DNA of 64,000 nt. It comes from Actinomadura sp. K4S16. GTDB taxonomy: Bacteria > Actinomycetota > Actinomycetes > Streptosporangiales > Streptosporangiaceae. A program made the translations under genes and the position numbers. The stretch's first letter is position 1. The number at the start of each line of letters is the position of its first letter. Positions 62,421-64,000 of this stretch are shown here, in pieces. The notes beneath the pieces are model-generated. The model did no database searches and was not told the origin of the DNA. It was given only the letters and a program-made list of their open reading frames with translations. Where the stretch lies: positions 496,001 to 560,000 of the forward strand of contig NZ_BDDE01000014.1 in assembly GCF_008327685.1 (NCBI RefSeq), in the 5' to 3' direction.

Positions 62421-62435
62421 TACCCCCCTGGGGTT
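62421..62435 (+). promoter_or_regulatory. CsoR-type operator box 1
   Basis: TACCCCCCTGGGGTT at 62421-62435 matches the CsoR copper-repressor box (G-tract palindrome of the type TACCCC-x-GGGGTA) with one mismatch. TTGTCA at 62434-62439 next to it could be a -35 element of the copZ promoter. Confidence 0.6.
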
Positions 62436-62475
62436 GTCACAGGTATCCGGTTATGGCAGCATGAGGCCGAAGAGA

Positions 62476-62490
62476 TACCCCCTAGGGGTA
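62476..62490 (+). promoter_or_regulatory. CsoR-type operator box 2
   Basis: TACCCCCTAGGGGTA at 62476-62490 is a perfect palindrome matching the CsoR consensus; it lies 22 nt before ATG 62512, covering the likely transcription start. Two boxes suggest tight copper repression of the copZ operon. Confidence 0.75.
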
Positions 62491-62511
62491 ATTGACCCGA
62501 AGGAGACGACG

Positions 62512-62718
62512 ATGAGCACCGCCACCTACACCGTCAGCGGGATGACCTGCGGCCACTGCGTGAGCTCGGTGACCGAGGAGGTCGAGCAGATCGCCGGCGT
62601 GACCGGCGTGGACGTCGACCTCCAGACCGGCAAGGTCACCGTGACCAGCGAGACGCCCCTCGACGACGCCCAGGTGAAGGACGCCGTCGAGGAGGCCGGA
62701 TACCAGCTGACCTCATGA
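62512..62718 (+). CDS. copZ: CopZ-type copper chaperone (heavy-metal-associated domain)
   Basis: A 68-residue HMA protein: YTVSGMTCGHCVSSVTEEVE has the Cu(I)-binding MTCGHC at about residues 11-16, then VTGVDVDLQTGKVTVTSETP and VKDAVEEAGYQLTS complete the ferredoxin-like fold. It carries copper to the CopA ATPase. AAGGAG 9 nt before ATG 62512. First gene of the copper operon; the CsoR boxes lie upstream but csoR itself is not in the window before it. Confidence 0.95.
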   Translation: MSTATYTVSGMTCGHCVSSVTEEVEQIAGVTGVDVDLQTGKVTVTSETPLDDAQVKDAVEEAGYQLTS

Positions 62719-62781
62719 GCGGACCGCACCTCGCCCCCCGGGCGGGGTGCGCCCCTCGGACATCGAGTGGAGTGAAACGGC

Positions 62782-63756
62782 ATGAACAGCGCGACCAGGC
62801 TGGGGGCCTACGCCGTGGGACTGGCGGTCGTCTTCGGCGGCGCCGCGGGCGTCGGCAAGATCGTCGGGCCCGTGGGCGGGACGGCGGAGATGGCGTCCCA
62901 TGAGACCGGCGGGGGCCACGGCGGTGCGGGCGGAGGCGAGCACGGGGGCGGAGGCCACGAGAGCGCGGCGTCCCTCGTGCCGGGCGGCCTCCAGGTGTCG
63001 GAGGACGGCTTCACGCTCGTCCCGCAGCGGACGGTCCTCACCCCCGGCGAGAAGACGGACTTCCGGTTCACCATCAACGGGCCGGACGGCAAGCCCGTCA
63101 CCGGGTTCAAGCCGCTGCACGGCAAGCTCCTGCACCTGATCGTGGCGCGGCGTGACCTGTCCGGCTTCCAGCACCTGCACCCGACCGAGGCCGGGGGCGG
63201 CGTCTGGACCGTCCCGATCACGCTGGCCAAGCCCGGCGCGTACCGGTTCTTCACCGACATCCAGCCGGAGGGCGCGAAGCGGCAGCTCACGCTCGGCGCC
63301 GACGTCTTCGCCCCCGGCGACCTGAAGCCGGCGCCGCTGCCGGAGCCCGAGCAGGTCGCGAAGGTGGACGGCTACGAGGTGCGCCTCACCGGCGGCCTCA
63401 CTCCCGGCAGGTCCAGCGAGCTGACCCTCACCGTGAGCAAGGACGGCAGGCCGGTCACCGACCTGGAGCCGTACCTGGAGGCGTACGGGCACCTCGTCGC
63501 GCTGCGGCAGGGCGACCTCGCCTACCTCCACGTCCACCCGGACGGCGAGCCCGGCGACGGCGAGACCAAGCCCGGACCCGGCATAACGTTCTTCGCCGAG
63601 GCTCCCAGCTCCGGCGCCTACCGCCTCTACCTGGACTTCAAGCACGAGGGCAAGGTCCGCACGGCCGAGTTCACGGTGCACGCGGGGCACGTCCCCGTCC
63701 AGGAGCAGGGGCAGGAGCCCGAGCCGGGCCACGACGACCAGCCCCACACCCACTGA
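62782..63756 (+). CDS. His-rich secreted or membrane-anchored metal-binding protein of the copper operon
   Basis: A 324-residue protein with an N-terminal hydrophobic segment (RLGAYAVGLAVVFGGAAGVG), a short His/Gly-rich stretch (HETGGGHGGAGGGEHGGGGH), and a beta-rich body of two similar halves containing many exposed His residues (LHGKLLHLIVARRDLSGFQH, LHPTEAGGG, GHLVALRQGDLAYLHVHPDG) and a C-terminal HDDQPHTH. Halves with FxxHLHP/YLHVHP repeats resemble actinobacterial copper-operon proteins of unknown fold placed between copZ and copA. It is probably outside the membrane and binds copper. ATG 62782 follows GAGTGAAACGG. Confidence 0.75.
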   Translation: MNSATRLGAYAVGLAVVFGGAAGVGKIVGPVGGTAEMASHETGGGHGGAGGGEHGGGGHESAASLVPGGLQVSEDGFTLVPQRTVLTPGEKTDFRFTINGPDGKPVTGFKPLHGKLLHLIVARRDLSGFQHLHPTEAGGGVWTVPITLAKPGAYRFFTDIQPEGAKRQLTLGADVFAPGDLKPAPLPEPEQVAKVDGYEVRLTGGLTPGRSSELTLTVSKDGRPVTDLEPYLEAYGHLVALRQGDLAYLHVHPDGEPGDGETKPGPGITFFAEAPSSGAYRLYLDFKHEGKVRTAEFTVHAGHVPVQEQGQEPEPGHDDQPHTH

Positions 63757-63788
63757 CGTTCCGCACGATCCAAGCAGAGGAGGACGCG

Positions 63789-64000
63789 ATGAGCACGGAC
63801 GCGGTGTCCGGGCGTATCGAGCTGGCGATCGGCGGTATGACGTGCGCGTCGTGCGCCAACCGGATCGAGCGGAAGCTCAACAAGATGGACGGCGTGACCG
63901 CCACGGTCAACTACGCCACCGAGAAGGCCAGGGTCGAGTTCGGGGAGGGCGTCTCCCCCGACGAGCTGATCGCCACGGTGGAGAAGGCGGGCTACTCCGC
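63789..64000 (+). CDS. copA: CopA-type heavy-metal P1B ATPase (N-terminal fragment, 3' end outside window)
   Basis: ATG 63789 with GAGGAGG upstream opens a frame that runs off the window end after 70 residues. It starts with an HMA domain: IELAIGGMTCASCANRIERK with the CxxC copper motif, LNKMDGVTATVNYATEKARV, EFGEGVSPDELIATVEKAGY. The remaining transmembrane, actuator and P-type domains lie beyond 64000. In operon with copZ and the His-rich protein, it should export Cu(I). Confidence 0.9.
   Translation, partial: MSTDAVSGRIELAIGGMTCASCANRIERKLNKMDGVTATVNYATEKARVEFGEGVSPDELIATVEKAGYS

Noticed and set aside
1..64000. Biosynthetic gene cluster, prophage or defence island
   Set aside because: No PKS/NRPS/terpene enzymes, phage structural genes, restriction-modification or toxin-antitoxin pairs were recognised; the FrnE-like protein and MFS transporter alone are not enough.

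Overview
The window is about 71-74 % G+C by eye, uses GTG starts freely, has very few AT-rich stretches, and carries a set of typical actinobacterial genes (bacterial proteasome activator Bpa, SigE-family and ECF sigma factors, subtilisin-inhibitor-like lipoprotein, DUF4446, MptB- and GT87-type polyprenol-linked mannosyltransferases). I read it as a chromosomal segment of a filamentous actinomycete, most likely Actinomadura or a close member of Thermomonosporaceae/Streptosporangiales. No phage, integrase, insertion sequence, rRNA operon or CRISPR array is visible; the only stable RNA gene is one tRNA-Ser(UGA).

Layout. 1-3.2 kb: tail of a large secreted protein, a YjbR-like protein, an NTF2-like protein and a SigG-type sigma factor with a small membrane protein. 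3.2-8.6 kb: a minus-strand catabolic operon (D-aminoacylase, IclR regulator, D-threonine-aldolase-like PLP enzyme, an internally deleted KDPG aldolase, a KDG-type kinase, RidA). 8.8-12.3 kb: MerR-like cyclase, divergent MerR regulator, and a large ECF sigma factor fused to an anti-sigma-like membrane and extracellular part. 12.5-17.2 kb: acyl-CoA ligase, a composite palindromic repeat element, SigE-family sigma factor, an RlpA/expansin-like protein coupled to a MauE-like protein. 17.2-21.7 kb: two small charged proteins with shared upstream motifs, an AAA ATPase downstream of a perfect SOS-type box, and a pirin/MarR divergent pair with two visible operators. 21.9-30.5 kb: M15 peptidase, tRNA-Ser, a MinD-like ATPase with a long proline-rich repeat, quinone oxidoreductase, Bpa, HAD phosphatase, serS. 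30.6-36.5 kb: methyltransferase, two paralogous secreted Ig-like proteins, DsbA-like protein, pheA, DUF4446. 36.5-42.3 kb: three glycosyltransferase genes and a membrane-bound phosphatase-fold protein. 42.4-48.9 kb: STAS protein, two-component system, small membrane proteins, a second acyl-CoA ligase and a secreted EEP nuclease-like protein. 49-60.4 kb: a divergent second EF-Tu with a structured leader, an ECF sigma/CU044_5270 pair, MFS transporter, arginine deiminase, RsbW-like kinase, PAS-GAF histidine kinase, CytX with a TPP riboswitch, rhodanese and an SSI-like lipoprotein. 60.5-64 kb: LURP-one-like protein, Fpg/Nei glycosylase, and the start of a copper-export operon (copZ, a His-rich secreted protein, copA) with two CsoR-type boxes.

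Points most worth following: the degenerate KDPG aldolase kept in a translationally coupled operon; the SOS-box array before the AAA ATPase; the CTCTAG palindrome cluster beside it; the structured leader and altered G-motifs of the second EF-Tu; the sigma/anti-sigma/extracellular fusion; and an in-frame insertion inside the ATPase domain of the PAS-GAF histidine kinase. All functional calls come from reading motifs and family resemblance; no database search was run.
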